Of a DNA stretch of 13,603 nucleotides, positions 1-8,302 are shown one piece after another. Below the pieces are notes generated by a model. The model was not told the origin of the DNA. It searched no databases and saw only the letters and a program-made list of their open reading frames with translations. Origin of the DNA: JANWKA01 sp035533815 (GTDB taxonomy: Bacteria > Bacteroidota > Bacteroidia > Chitinophagales > Chitinophagaceae); contig DATLTB010000046.1 in the NCBI GenBank assembly GCA_035533815.1, positions 1 to 13,603 on the forward strand. The letters run 5' to 3'. Numbering within the stretch: position 1 is the first letter of the stretch; every line of letters starts with the position of its first letter. Both the position numbers and the translations under genes were made by a program.

Positions 1-1251
1 AGGCTGGATGAAGTGAAGCAGCATCCGCTACCTTATACTTTCCAGCATCCTGAACTCTGGTGGCAGTCCCTGAGAACTGCTACGGAGGAGGACTTTATCC
101 GTTCTCCGGAAACAGCCATAAGCCGGGAGCAGCTGGATACCATATTCAAAGCCATGATGATCCTGCCGGAAGGATTCAAGCCCCTGAAAAAAGTGGAAAA
201 AATACTCCTGGAAAAACAACGGCTGTTCAATGAAGAGGGCAAGCTCGACTGGGCTAGCGGTGAACTGCTGGCCTATGGCAGCATACTGGCAGAAGGTAGG
301 AATGTCCGGATGAGCGGTCAGGATGTCAAGCGGGGCACATTTTCACATCGGCATGCCACATTGCGGGATGAAGAAACCGATAAAGAATATAACCGCCTTA
401 GCCGCCTGGTGGAAAATCAGGGGAAATTCCGGATATATAATTCGCTGCTCAGCGAATTTGCCGTGCTGGGTTTCGAATACGGGTATTCCCTGGCCAATCC
501 CAACGTACTGACGATCTGGGAAGCCCAGTTCGGGGATTTCAGCAACGGAGCCCAAACCATTATCGATCAGTTCATCGTTTCTGCGGAACAGAAATGGCAG
601 AAGATGAGCGGCCTGGTGTTGCTGCTGCCCCATGGATATGAAGGACAGGGAGCTGAACATTCCAGCGCAAGGATAGAACGTTTCCTGCAGATGTGCGGAG
701 ATCTCAACATGGTGGTGACCAATTGCACGACTTCCGCAAATTTCTTCCATGGCTTACGCAGGCAGCTGGCCTGGCCTTTCCGCAAGCCCATGGTGAATTT
801 TTCCCCGAAGGCCAATCTCCGCCATCCCAGAAGCTATTCCAGAATTGATCAGTTCACTTCTGGAGAATTCCGGGAAATCCTGGAGGATGAGTTCTGCGAT
901 CAGGACCAGGTCAGAAAGGTCTTGCTCTGCAGCGGGAAAATATATTTTGACCTGAGTGAAAGGCAGCTCAGGGATAACCGGCATGATGTGGCGGTGATCC
1001 GGCTGGAACAGCTATATCCCCTTCCGATCAAACAGCTGGATGATTTACAGCGGAGATTCAGGCAGGCCACCTGGTTCTGGGTGCAGGAAGAACCGCTGAA
1101 CATGGGTGCAGCCTGGTATTTGCAGATGAACCTGAAAACTTTCAATTTCGGAATGATCAGCCGTCATCCGGGAGCAGCCACGGCTACGGGATATATTAAA
1201 ATACATAACCAGGAACAGCAGGAAATCATCGATACTGCATTTTCCATATAA
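1..1251 (+). CDS. sucA: 2-oxoglutarate dehydrogenase E1 component, C-terminal part (5' end outside window)
   Basis: This is the thiamine-diphosphate E1 subunit of the 2-oxoglutarate dehydrogenase complex, which decarboxylates 2-oxoglutarate and passes the succinyl group to the E2 lipoyl arm in the TCA cycle. The reading frame is open from base 1, so the gene is cut by the window edge; the GTG at 13 is not its start. About 416 C-terminal residues remain, of roughly 900 in the family. Visible family hallmarks, numbered from the codon at 13, are the RGTFSHRHA block near 107-115, LTIWEAQFGDFSNGAQ near 165-180 and LLPHGYEGQGAEHSSAR near 205-221. These belong to the transketolase-type pyrimidine-binding domain. 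After it come the CSGKIYFDL, RLEQLYPLP and VQEEPLNMGA motifs of the C-terminal E1 domain. The stop lies 9 bases before sucB, so the two are almost certainly one operon. The identification is strong because motif order and spacing match E. coli SucA throughout. Confidence 0.97.
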   Translation, partial: RLDEVKQHPLPYTFQHPELWWQSLRTATEEDFIRSPETAISREQLDTIFKAMMILPEGFKPLKKVEKILLEKQRLFNEEGKLDWASGELLAYGSILAEGRNVRMSGQDVKRGTFSHRHATLRDEETDKEYNRLSRLVENQGKFRIYNSLLSEFAVLGFEYGYSLANPNVLTIWEAQFGDFSNGAQTIIDQFIVSAEQKWQKMSGLVLLLPHGYEGQGAEHSSARIERFLQMCGDLNMVVTNCTTSANFFHGLRRQLAWPFRKPMVNFSPKANLRHPRSYSRIDQFTSGEFREILEDEFCDQDQVRKVLLCSGKIYFDLSERQLRDNRHDVAVIRLEQLYPLPIKQLDDLQRRFRQATWFWVQEEPLNMGAAWYLQMNLKTFNFGMISRHPGAATATGYIKIHNQEQQEIIDTAFSI

Positions 1252-1260
1252 TCCTTCCAC

Positions 1261-2502
1261 ATGATTGACATAAAAGTACCGGTAGTTGGTGAGTCTATAA
1301 GTGAAGTCACCCTGATAAAATGGTTGAAAAACAACGGTGATTATGTAGAAAGGGATGAGATGATCTGTGAACTGGAATCGGAAAAAGCCACTTTCGAGCT
1401 CAATGCCGAGCAAGGGGGCGTGTTGCAGACCCTGGCCAAAGAAGGAGATACCCTGAAAATCGGGGATATTGCCGGAAAGATTGACACGGAGGCGACTAAA
1501 CCTGCCGGACAAACCCCCGTCCCCTCCCCTGAAAAGGGAACCCCAGCACCTGAAAAAGAGAAAAAACCCAAGCCCGCAGAAGTGTCAGACCAGGCTCCGG
1601 CGGCCCTTCAGGTGGAAGGGGCCAAAACAAGTCCGGTTGCAGCCCGGATCATCGCAGAAAAGAAAATAGATCCGGTACAGATCAAAGGGTCCGGCTCCCA
1701 GGGACGGATCATGAAAAATGATGTTTTTGTCGCCCTGGCTCACCCGGTAACCCGAAACGAACAATCTCCGATTACCCGCAATGAACGGAGGGAGAAAATG
1801 AGCAACCTGCGGAAAACGGTTTCCCGCAGGCTGGTGGAAGCCAAAAACAATACGGCCATGCTGACCACTTTCAACGAAGTGGACATGGGCCGGATCATGG
1901 ACCTAAGGACTAAATACCGGGAAACCTTCAAAACAACCCATAATGTGAATCTGGGTTTCATGTCATTTTTTACCAGGGCCTCCTGTTTTGCCCTGCAGCA
2001 ATGGCCGGCAGTGAATGCCTATATAGATGGGGAAGAGCTGGTTTACCATGAATATTGTGATATATCCATTGCTGTTTCCGGTCCAAAGGGACTGGTTGTC
2101 CCCGTGATCCGGAATGCGGAAAGCCTGAGCATGGCCGAGTTGGAGCGTAAGGTTGCCGAGCTGGCTGGCAAGGCCAGGGAAAATAAGCTCAGCGTGGAAG
2201 AAATGACCGGAGGCACTTTTACGATCACCAATGGCGGGGTGTTTGGATCCCTGATGAGCACCCCGATCATCAATATTCCCCAGTCTGCAATCCTGGGCAT
2301 GCACAAGATCCAGGAGAGACCGGTTGTCATAAATGGAACTATCGTGATTCGCCCCATGATGTATATTGCCCTCAGTTATGATCACCGGATCATTGATGGC
2401 CGGGAATCAGTCAGTTTTCTGGTCAAGGTCAAGGAATTGCTGGAAGATCCGGGTCAATTGCTGTTCGGACAGGATCCGGTCAGGGCTTTGCTGCAGCTAT
2501 AA
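1261..2502 (+). CDS. sucB: Dihydrolipoyllysine succinyltransferase, E2 of 2-oxoglutarate dehydrogenase
   Basis: This is the core subunit of the 2-oxoglutarate dehydrogenase complex; it transfers the succinyl group from its lipoyl arm to CoA. The protein has 413 residues, a normal length. It has one N-terminal lipoyl domain (about 1-75) with the lipoylated lysine at K42 in the ESEKATFE turn. A Pro/Ala/Lys-rich flexible linker follows (about 78-120), then an E1/E3-binding domain (about 122-158, SPVAARIIAE and GSGSQGRI). The catalytic domain (about 180-413) ends with the HRIIDG active-site motif, H375 and D379. The GGTFTITNGGVFGSLMSTP block at 317-335 is characteristic of succinyl- rather than acetyl-transferases. 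It lies 9 bases after sucA with no clear Shine-Dalgarno, as is usual in Bacteroidota. No E3 (lpd) gene is in the window, so E3 is encoded elsewhere. Confidence 0.97.
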   Translation: MIDIKVPVVGESISEVTLIKWLKNNGDYVERDEMICELESEKATFELNAEQGGVLQTLAKEGDTLKIGDIAGKIDTEATKPAGQTPVPSPEKGTPAPEKEKKPKPAEVSDQAPAALQVEGAKTSPVAARIIAEKKIDPVQIKGSGSQGRIMKNDVFVALAHPVTRNEQSPITRNERREKMSNLRKTVSRRLVEAKNNTAMLTTFNEVDMGRIMDLRTKYRETFKTTHNVNLGFMSFFTRASCFALQQWPAVNAYIDGEELVYHEYCDISIAVSGPKGLVVPVIRNAESLSMAELERKVAELAGKARENKLSVEEMTGGTFTITNGGVFGSLMSTPIINIPQSAILGMHKIQERPVVINGTIVIRPMMYIALSYDHRIIDGRESVSFLVKVKELLEDPGQLLFGQDPVRALLQL

Positions 2503-2514
2503 CCTGCCTGGTCC

Positions 2515-2550
2515 GATCAAAGCAAAAAAAAGCACTGGGTTTTGATTTTT
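2515..2550 (+). terminator. Possible weak terminator after sucB
   Basis: GATCAAAGC at 2515-2523 can pair, with two G-U pairs, with 2539-2547, giving about nine base pairs around an A-rich 15-base loop. The T-run finishes at 2550. It lies in the 76-base gap between the convergent sucB and enoyl-CoA hydratase genes, where a terminator would be expected. The stem is AT-rich and the loop is long, so the call is tentative. Confidence 0.3.
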
Positions 2551-2578
2551 CAGATATCCTCCCCGGTTTAACCCTGGG

Positions 2579-3355
2579 TCACCAGGACATTTTCTTTCCG
2601 CTCAGGAAGTCGGAAATACCTTTTTTGCAGTCCGCACTGCTTCGGTGCTGTGCATTCATCCTGGCCGCTTCCTCCAGGGCATCTTTTATTTTCATTCCCT
2701 GGGATGCAGCGATCAGTTGCTTGGTGCCGGAGATGGAACTTCCGCTGGAATTTGCTGAAATGTCTTCTGCTATTTTATAGGTTTGGTCCCATATAGTGGC
2801 AGCTGAAAATATTGCATTGACCAGCCCGTTTTCAAGGGCGCGGTCTGCGTTGATCAGGCTGCCGGTAATCAGCATTTCCCTGGCCCGGCCCTCCCCAATT
2901 TTTCTGACCAGAAATACGCTGACCAGGGCTGGCACAAATCCGATCCTGACTTCAGGGAACCCGAATTTGGCCTCGGGGGTACAGTAACAAAAGTCGCAGC
3001 AAACTGCCAGCCCGCATCCACCGGCAACTGCATACCCTTCCACCAGGGCGATCACCGGTTTACTGGCATGGTATATTTGACTGTACAGTTGCATCAATGC
3101 CTGGGAGTCAGCCAGGTTATCCTCCGGGGAACGGGACTGAAATTCTTTCAATTCATCGAGATCAGCCCCGGACGAAAAAGCTTTATGGTTACCTGAAAGC
3201 ATAATTACCCTGACTCCCTCATCATGCAAGGCCCGGGTAAAGGCATCCTTTAATGCTGTCACCAGGACTGAACTGAGGGCATTGCGTTTTTCTGGCCGGT
3301 TCATGGTAATACTCCCAATCCGCCGGGTAACTTCATATAGAATCTGGGGATCCAT
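2579..3355 (-). CDS. Enoyl-CoA hydratase/isomerase (crotonase) family protein
   Basis: A soluble crotonase-fold enzyme acting on an acyl-CoA thioester; the exact substrate cannot be read from the sequence. I chose the ATG at 3355 (258 residues, MDPQILYEVTRR...) because family homology begins there. An upstream in-frame start at 3430 would add 25 residues that do not look like this family. The family oxyanion-hole segments are present: KAFSSGADL (58-66) and GYAVAGGCGLAVCCDF (107-122). Compared with rat enoyl-CoA hydratase, the second catalytic glutamate (Glu164) corresponds to E135 in FGFPEV, but the Glu144 position is a glycine (G115). This pattern is seen in isomerases and specialised hydratases, so simple beta-oxidation hydratase activity should not be assumed. 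Five cysteines fall within residues 114-125. It follows yidC on the same strand after a gap of 228 bases and converges on sucB. I saw no TAnnTTTG promoter box immediately upstream, so it may be read through from yidC. Confidence 0.88.
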   Translation of the reverse strand: MDPQILYEVTRRIGSITMNRPEKRNALSSVLVTALKDAFTRALHDEGVRVIMLSGNHKAFSSGADLDELKEFQSRSPEDNLADSQALMQLYSQIYHASKPVIALVEGYAVAGGCGLAVCCDFCYCTPEAKFGFPEVRIGFVPALVSVFLVRKIGEGRAREMLITGSLINADRALENGLVNAIFSAATIWDQTYKIAEDISANSSGSSISGTKQLIAASQGMKIKDALEEAARMNAQHRSSADCKKGISDFLSGKKMSW

Positions 3356-3583
3356 CGGGTATTGCAAATTGGAGGAAGGTTGTTGTCTTAAAACCCCTGT
3401 AACGGGGGGGATAAAAAATTGATCGTACACAAACCATTTGCACTTTTATTTCAATATCCAAATAGGGGAACGGGAAATAATCCGTACAAAGCACAAGGAA
3501 CGACTGTATAAAAACTGCAAAAGACCTTTTGAAATATCCACCCCTGTGAACACGAACCATTATGCGCTTTCTTATTCAGCTAT

Positions 3584-5452
3584 TCATTTTCCTTTTTTCT
3601 GCTGTATTTTTTGAAAAGTAGCAGATTGCTGCTGTGCTTTCTGGGCTTGTTCCAGCCGCTCAGCCCATTTCGATTTTTTCACCGGCTTTTTCTTATTTTC
3701 CTGGATTTGGCTGTGTATCTTCTTTTCGTCAATGATATACCTCTGGATCACCCACTGAAGGATAATGCTGATCAGGTTAGACAGAAAATAATAAAAGGTC
3801 AGGGCTGCGGCCAGGTTGTTGAAGACACCCAGCAGGATAACCGGGAAGATATAGGGCATCCATTTCAGCATGGGATTGCTCTGGTCGGTCATATTCTTGT
3901 TATACAGGGCCAAAAAAATGCTGGTGGCCGTCATCAGAATGGTAAACAGGCTGATATGATTACCATAGAAGGGAAGGGTGAAATGGTTGGGGAATGTCCA
4001 AATGGAATCATAGGTAGACATATCCTTGCACCAGAGAAAGGACTGCTGCCTTAATTCAATGGAAGATGGGAAGAAGGCATACATCGCATACAGGATGGGC
4101 AGCTGAAGCAGGGTGGGCAGGCATCCCCCCAGGGGACTGACACCGGCGGTCCGGAACAGTTTCATTTGTTCCATTCCGAATTTCTGCTGGTCATCCTTGA
4201 ATTTAGCCTTCAGCTCATCGAGTTCCGGTTTGAGCACTTTCATCTTCGCTGCCGAGACATAGCTTTTATAAGTAAGGGGGGATAGGATCAGCCTGATCAG
4301 CAGGGTCATGATGATGATGATGACGCCGTAATTGCGGATAAACCGGCTTAAAAAAGTAAACATGGGGATAATGAACCCGATATTGATGTATTTCACGAAT
4401 GCAAAAATCCCGTAACCCAGCTGTACTTCATTTTGAAGCCCGATATTATAGGATTTAAGGATATTGTAATCATTGGGTCCGCAATAGAGCCGCATGGGAA
4501 AAGTATACCGGGCAGTATGATCAAAAGGCAGCGTGAAACGGAAGGAAGCCCTGGAAACGATATTGCCGGAATCAGGTACCGAGGTGCTGACTGCAGCTGC
4601 ACTGAATGCATTGTTCGCAATGAAGGTGGTATTGAAAAATTGTTCCTTGAACCCCAGCCATTGGACTGGTTTTGTAAATTGCTTATCATGGGTCTTGAAC
4701 AGGAAGAAGAAATCGTTTAGTCCGTCCTGGGTGTTGAAACAGACCTGGCTGAGCGTCCTTTCATGAACCAGGTCATTTTCCTGGTGATTGCCTTGGCCCT
4801 GCCAATGAAGATCCAGGGAATTTTCATCTGCTTTCAGTGCCTGGTCCATCCCATTCATCCGGATATCGAAATCAATCATATAGCTGCCGGGGTGAATCGT
4901 ATACACATATTGGAGGTTAGCGGAGTCCATACCGGCTCGCAATGTGTAGGTAATAGATTCCGAACTATCCGGGTTATATTGAACTGCCGAAGGCTGAAAA
5001 TAGAGGCTCCCTGTCCGGATATACTGATCTGCCGAAGTGTAGAAGTCCAGCGATAGCCGCTCATAGTTACTGTTCATCAGGATCAGCGGTGCACCCTTGA
5101 ATGTCTTGAACTTTTTTAAGTGTACCGATACGGGCTGGCCCCCTTGGCTGGAAAACCGGATATCCATCAGGTTATTTTCCAGATGGGCTGTTGCTGGAAT
5201 GCCAGTTGCTGCTCCGGCAAATCCACCCAGTTCTCCGGCCATAGCCGCGGAATCTTTTACCTGGACGGCAGTTTCCTGACCTGGAGCAACCGGAAGGCCG
5301 GGCTTAGCAGGTATTGGGTTATTCAGGCGGGCAATAGAATCCTGTCTGGCCTTTTGCTCCTGGAAACTAACCTGCTGTTTTTCATTGTAAATTACATAGC
5401 CGATAAGCAGCACGATGAGCAACGCCCAGCCAATGATTGAATTTCTGTCCAT
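3584..5452 (-). CDS. yidC: Membrane protein insertase YidC
   Basis: An inner-membrane insertase of the YidC/Oxa1/Alb3 family. It inserts and folds membrane proteins with or without the Sec translocon. The 622-residue protein has the Gram-negative architecture. TM1 is near the N-terminus (about 5-22, IIGWALLIVLLIGYVIY). A large periplasmic beta-sandwich domain follows (about 85-340). The conserved insertase core runs from about 345 to 572, with the amphipathic and coiled cytoplasmic segment (AAKMKVLKPELDELKAKF) between TM2 and TM3. The groove arginine needed for substrate contact (R366 in E. coli) corresponds to R387 in LLIRLILSPL. The C-terminal tail (about 576-622) is rich in Lys/Gln, consistent with ribosome binding. 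The start is the ATG at 5452; a TAnnTTTG box lies 23 bases upstream. It follows pyrG on the same strand, an order I recall as common in Bacteroidota. Confidence 0.97.
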   Translation of the reverse strand: MDRNSIIGWALLIVLLIGYVIYNEKQQVSFQEQKARQDSIARLNNPIPAKPGLPVAPGQETAVQVKDSAAMAGELGGFAGAATGIPATAHLENNLMDIRFSSQGGQPVSVHLKKFKTFKGAPLILMNSNYERLSLDFYTSADQYIRTGSLYFQPSAVQYNPDSSESITYTLRAGMDSANLQYVYTIHPGSYMIDFDIRMNGMDQALKADENSLDLHWQGQGNHQENDLVHERTLSQVCFNTQDGLNDFFFLFKTHDKQFTKPVQWLGFKEQFFNTTFIANNAFSAAAVSTSVPDSGNIVSRASFRFTLPFDHTARYTFPMRLYCGPNDYNILKSYNIGLQNEVQLGYGIFAFVKYINIGFIIPMFTFLSRFIRNYGVIIIIMTLLIRLILSPLTYKSYVSAAKMKVLKPELDELKAKFKDDQQKFGMEQMKLFRTAGVSPLGGCLPTLLQLPILYAMYAFFPSSIELRQQSFLWCKDMSTYDSIWTFPNHFTLPFYGNHISLFTILMTATSIFLALYNKNMTDQSNPMLKWMPYIFPVILLGVFNNLAAALTFYYFLSNLISIILQWVIQRYIIDEKKIHSQIQENKKKPVKKSKWAERLEQAQKAQQQSATFQKIQQKKGK

Positions 5453-5474
5453 TTAGGCATGAATAATTGAGGAG

Positions 5475-5482
5475 CAAAGGTA
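5475..5482 (-). promoter_or_regulatory. Candidate -7 promoter box for yidC
   Basis: On the minus strand this reads TACCTTTG, a match to the Bacteroidota -7 element TAnnTTTG. It would place transcription start about 15-20 bases before the yidC ATG. I do not see a TTTG -33 element at the expected spacing, so yidC may combine a weak own promoter with readthrough from pyrG. Confidence 0.45.
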
Positions 5483-5597
5483 ATCAAAAATGGATGTCAG
5501 GGGATTAGGAAACAGGGAAGCGCAAAATCAGGTCTAACCTGCAGTTTCGAGTAAAATATCCCTGCTGTTTCAGCATGCTATCCCTTGACGGAGAGCC

Positions 5598-5616
5598 GTT
5601 TACCTTGAGGGTAAAC
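5598..5616 (-). terminator. Hairpin just after the pyrG stop codon
   Basis: GTTTACC (5598-5604) and GGTAAAC (5610-5616) form a perfect seven-base-pair stem with a five-base loop, four bases past the pyrG stop on the minus strand. No T-run follows on that strand, so it is not a classic intrinsic terminator. It may be a 3'-end stabilising hairpin or a partial attenuator between pyrG and yidC. Confidence 0.3.
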
Positions 5617-5620
5617 AGGA

Positions 5621-7285
5621 TTAATCCAGATGTGCCACACTCTCAGGAATGGTAAAGCCTGCTTGTTGCTGGCGCTTTTTTTGTTCATTGAAATCCTTGG
5701 CTGCCTGGATGAAATGAACAAAAAGGGGATGGGGATTTTCCACGGTACTTTTTAGCTCGGGATGGAATTGGGTGCCGATGAAAAACGGATGATCGGGGAT
5801 CTCGATGATTTCCACGAGTTCGGTGGCTGGGTTTATTCCCGAAGGAACCATACCGGCATCTTCCATCTGGTGGATGAACTGGTTATTGAACTCATAGCGG
5901 TGACGGTGTCTTTCGCTCACCTGCATTTTGCCGTAAATCCTTTCGGCCAGGGAACCTGTCTTCAACCTGCAGGGATAGGCTCCCAGACGCATGGTCCCTC
6001 CTTTTGCAGTGACCGCTTTCTGCGCATCCATGAGATCGATGACCGGAAAAGGGGTATCGGGGTTCATCTCCGTAGAATGAGCTCCTTTCAGGGCGAGAAT
6101 ATTCCTGGAAAATTCTATGACCGCACATTGCATCCCCAGGCAGATCCCGAAAAAGGGGATCCGGTGTTCCCGGGCGTACCGTATTGCGGTGATCTTCCCT
6201 TCTATACCCCGGTGCCCGAATCCCGGGGCTACCAGCAATCCATCAAGGCCATCGAGTTTCTCGGCCACATTATCACTTGAAATGAACTCAGAATGCACAT
6301 TCTGAACGTTCACTTTGCATTCGTTGACAGCACCAGCATGGATGAATGATTCCAAAATGGATTTATACGCATCCTGCAATTCTACATATTTACCGATCAG
6401 CCCAATGGTTACCTTGGACTTGGGATATTTAAGTTTATCCAGAAATTCCCGCCACCTGGAAAGTTCGGGTTCCCTGGTGATGGGGATATGGAGTTTCTGT
6501 AGACATATCTGGTCCAACCTTTCCCTTTGCATTTCCAGGGGTACTTCATAAATGGTCCCTACATCATTGGCCTCAATGACTGAATCAACAGTCACATTGC
6601 AAAACAGGGCAATCTTTTTTTTGAGGTCGCTGTACATGGGTTCTTCGGTCCGGCAAACCAGGATATCCGGATGTACTCCATTCTCGCTCAGCATCCGTAC
6701 GGAGTGCTGGGTGGGTTTGGTTTTCAATTCCTTGGCAGCTTTGAGGTAGGGGATAAGGGTCAGGTGGATCACCAGGCAGTTCTCATTACCCAGTTCCCAC
6801 TGAAGCTGACGTACGGCTTCAATATAAGGAAGGGATTCAATATCGCCTACGGTTCCCCCCAGTTCGGTGATCACAATGTCATATTGACCTTCATTGCCCA
6901 GCAACAGGATCCGCCGTTTTATCTCATCGGTAATATGGGGGATGACCTGCACCGTCTTACCCAGGTAGGCCCCTTCCCGTTCCTTGTTGATTACAGTCTG
7001 GTAAATACGGCCGGTAGTTACATTATTGGCCTGGGAGGTGGGGGTGCTGAGGAATCGTTCATAATGGCCCAGGTCCAGGTCTGTTTCTGCTCCGTCCTCG
7101 GTCACATAGCACTCTCCATGTTCATAGGGGTTCAGTGTGCCGGGATCGACATTGATATAGGGGTCGAATTTCTGGATAGTGACCCGTAGGCCCCTGGCCT
7201 GTAGCAGCTTGGCAAGAGAAGCGGCAATAATCCCTTTTCCCAAAGAGGAAGTAACACCTCCGGTCACGAAGATATACTTGGCCAT
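5621..7285 (-). CDS. pyrG: CTP synthase (glutamine-hydrolysing)
   Basis: Converts UTP, ATP and glutamine to CTP, the last step of pyrimidine nucleotide synthesis. I chose the ATG at 7285, giving 554 residues beginning MAKYIFVTGG, the usual family start. An in-frame extension to 7375 would begin inside the promoter box and can be excluded. The N-terminal synthase domain (about 1-267) has the P-loop GGVTSSLGKG (9-18) and the substrate-binding DPYINVDPGT and TEDGAETDLDLGHYERF blocks. The C-terminal class I glutamine amidotransferase domain (about 290-535) has nucleophile C382 in GICLGMQ and H508/E510 in TQFHPE. The oxyanion loop reads LVAPGFGHRG rather than the PGGFG of E. coli, a variant I associate with Bacteroidota. 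The gene starts an apparent pyrG-yidC unit and is divergent from the thioesterase gene. Confidence 0.98.
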   Translation of the reverse strand: MAKYIFVTGGVTSSLGKGIIAASLAKLLQARGLRVTIQKFDPYINVDPGTLNPYEHGECYVTEDGAETDLDLGHYERFLSTPTSQANNVTTGRIYQTVINKEREGAYLGKTVQVIPHITDEIKRRILLLGNEGQYDIVITELGGTVGDIESLPYIEAVRQLQWELGNENCLVIHLTLIPYLKAAKELKTKPTQHSVRMLSENGVHPDILVCRTEEPMYSDLKKKIALFCNVTVDSVIEANDVGTIYEVPLEMQRERLDQICLQKLHIPITREPELSRWREFLDKLKYPKSKVTIGLIGKYVELQDAYKSILESFIHAGAVNECKVNVQNVHSEFISSDNVAEKLDGLDGLLVAPGFGHRGIEGKITAIRYAREHRIPFFGICLGMQCAVIEFSRNILALKGAHSTEMNPDTPFPVIDLMDAQKAVTAKGGTMRLGAYPCRLKTGSLAERIYGKMQVSERHRHRYEFNNQFIHQMEDAGMVPSGINPATELVEIIEIPDHPFFIGTQFHPELKSTVENPHPLFVHFIQAAKDFNEQKKRQQQAGFTIPESVAHLD

Positions 7286-7372
7286 AATGATTGATTTCGA
7301 ATGGTGGGTGACCTTTGGGGAAATGCCGGCCGAAACAGAACCTGCCCTGAAATAAAATACCAAGAGGTCAGG

Positions 7373-7402
7373 CAAAAATAATCAATTTTGCTTTCCGGCA
7401 AA
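7373..7402 (-). promoter_or_regulatory. pyrG promoter (-33 TTTG, -7 TATTTTTG)
   Basis: On the minus strand TTTG (7399-7402) is followed after 18 bases by TATTTTTG (7373-7380). Both elements match the Bacteroidota sigma-ABfr consensus (TTTG, about 19 bases, TAnnTTTG). Transcription would start near 7367, leaving an untranslated leader of about 80 bases before the pyrG ATG. This also rules out translation from the upstream in-frame codon at 7375. Confidence 0.6.
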
Positions 7403-7541
7403 CAGGGTTTTTCAACAAAGGACCAAAGTATGACCTAATCCACTGAATGGCATGCCTTTCAGATTAAACTTTTGTGGATAATTAGGGGGGGCAAACCCGT
7501 GGGAATGACCATATTTCCCGGTTCTTTCCTTCAAAATGGGG

Positions 7542-7574
7542 TTTACACAAAGCCATCCGGAGATCGTAACTTTG
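7542..7574 (+). promoter_or_regulatory. Promoter of the acyl-CoA thioesterase gene
   Basis: TTTA (7542-7545), 21 bases, then TAACTTTG (7567-7574). The -7 element is a full match to TAnnTTTG and the -33 element has one mismatch to TTTG. The expected transcription start is near 7580, about 20 bases before the ATG at 7600. No Shine-Dalgarno precedes that ATG; the leader ends in an AT-rich stretch, as is typical of Bacteroidota. Confidence 0.55.
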
Positions 7575-7599
7575 CACTCAAATTCAAAAAGTATAATTT

Positions 7600-8145
7600 A
7601 TGGCACTGCTGGTTAAGCATACCGGGGAATCTCTGGTCGTGATGACTGAACTGGTATTACCTAATGATACCAATGTATTTGGCAACCTGATGGGGGGACG
7701 CCTCATGTACTGGATGGATATTGCCGGTGCGCTTTCATCTATGAAGCATTGTGGTAACCCGGTAGTTACTGCTTCTGTGGATAATATCTCGTTTGAAAAT
7801 CCGATCAAACTCAGTAATGTAGTCCATATTGAAGCCAGGGTATCCAGGGCATTCACGACCTCCATGGAAGTGTATGTCAAAGTCTGGGGGGAGGATCCGG
7901 TTAAACAGTATAAATATCCGTCCAATGAGGCTTACTTGACTTTCGTCGCGCTGGATCAACAGGGGAAACCCACCCAGGTACCGGCTGTGCAGGTAGTAAC
8001 CCCTGAAGAGATGGAAAGATATGCAGGTGCCCTTCGCAGGCGCCAGGTACGGCTCATCCTGGGAGGAAAAATGAAGCCGGAGGAAGCCGGAGAGCTCAGG
8101 GCTCTTTTTACGGGAAAAACAGTCATTCCTCCGGTAAATTCATGA
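7600..8145 (+). CDS. Acyl-CoA thioesterase, YciA/ACOT hotdog family
   Basis: Hydrolyses acyl-CoA to free acid and CoA in the cytoplasm; the chain-length preference cannot be read from the sequence. The protein has 181 residues. A single hotdog domain (about 8-130) carries the family active-site region NVFGNLMGGRLMYWMDIAG (25-43), with N25 and the catalytic aspartate D40. It also has TASVDNISFENPIKLSNVVHIEARV (58-82) and the NEAYLTFVALD strand. This NxxGxLMGGxLMxWMD arrangement is typical of YciA-like hexameric thioesterases. The C-terminal 45 residues are basic and helical in character (RRRQVRLILGGKMKPEEAGEL). The gene stands alone between pyrG (divergent) and rpsA (convergent), with its own promoter. 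Its substrates may overlap with those of the enoyl-CoA hydratase at 2579-3355, but the two are not in an operon. Confidence 0.9.
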   Translation: MALLVKHTGESLVVMTELVLPNDTNVFGNLMGGRLMYWMDIAGALSSMKHCGNPVVTASVDNISFENPIKLSNVVHIEARVSRAFTTSMEVYVKVWGEDPVKQYKYPSNEAYLTFVALDQQGKPTQVPAVQVVTPEEMERYAGALRRRQVRLILGGKMKPEEAGELRALFTGKTVIPPVNS

Positions 8146-8243
8146 GCCCCGGGAATGGATTTCCTGCTTTGCGATCCCACTGATTGGGGGTTTTTCACAG
8201 GGACCACGGAATGGGGTATTATTTTAAAGATACTGTACACTTT

Positions 8244-8278
8244 AAAAAAACTGCTCCGGTGATCACACCGGAGCAGTT
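8244..8278 (-). terminator. Intrinsic terminator of rpsA
   Basis: A perfect 13-base-pair inverted repeat (8249-8261 with 8266-8278, core CTGCTCCGGTG/CACCGGAGCAG) surrounds the four-base loop ATCA. On the minus strand the stem is followed directly by a run of T (complement of 8244-8250), making a textbook Rho-independent terminator 25 bases past the rpsA stop. Readthrough from the convergent thioesterase gene could also form the hairpin, but the T-tract is on the rpsA side. Confidence 0.88.
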
Positions 8279-8302
8279 GAATTAAGGTAAATGGATGATC
8301 AG

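Noticed and set aside
3356..3430. 25-residue N-terminal extension of the crotonase-family protein
   Set aside because: The added residues show no family similarity, and MDPQILYEV at 3355 is a normal start.
3333..3560. 75-codon open frame on the - strand between yidC and the crotonase gene
   Set aside because: It overlaps the crotonase start in another frame, has no recognisable domain, and its composition is not protein-like.
6671..7189. 172-codon open frame on the + strand opposite pyrG
   Set aside because: It lies entirely inside the strongly conserved pyrG coding sequence and has no promoter or family signature.
7286..7375. 30-residue N-terminal extension of CTP synthase
   Set aside because: The upstream start codon overlaps the -7 promoter box, and the family normally begins at MAKYIFVTGG.
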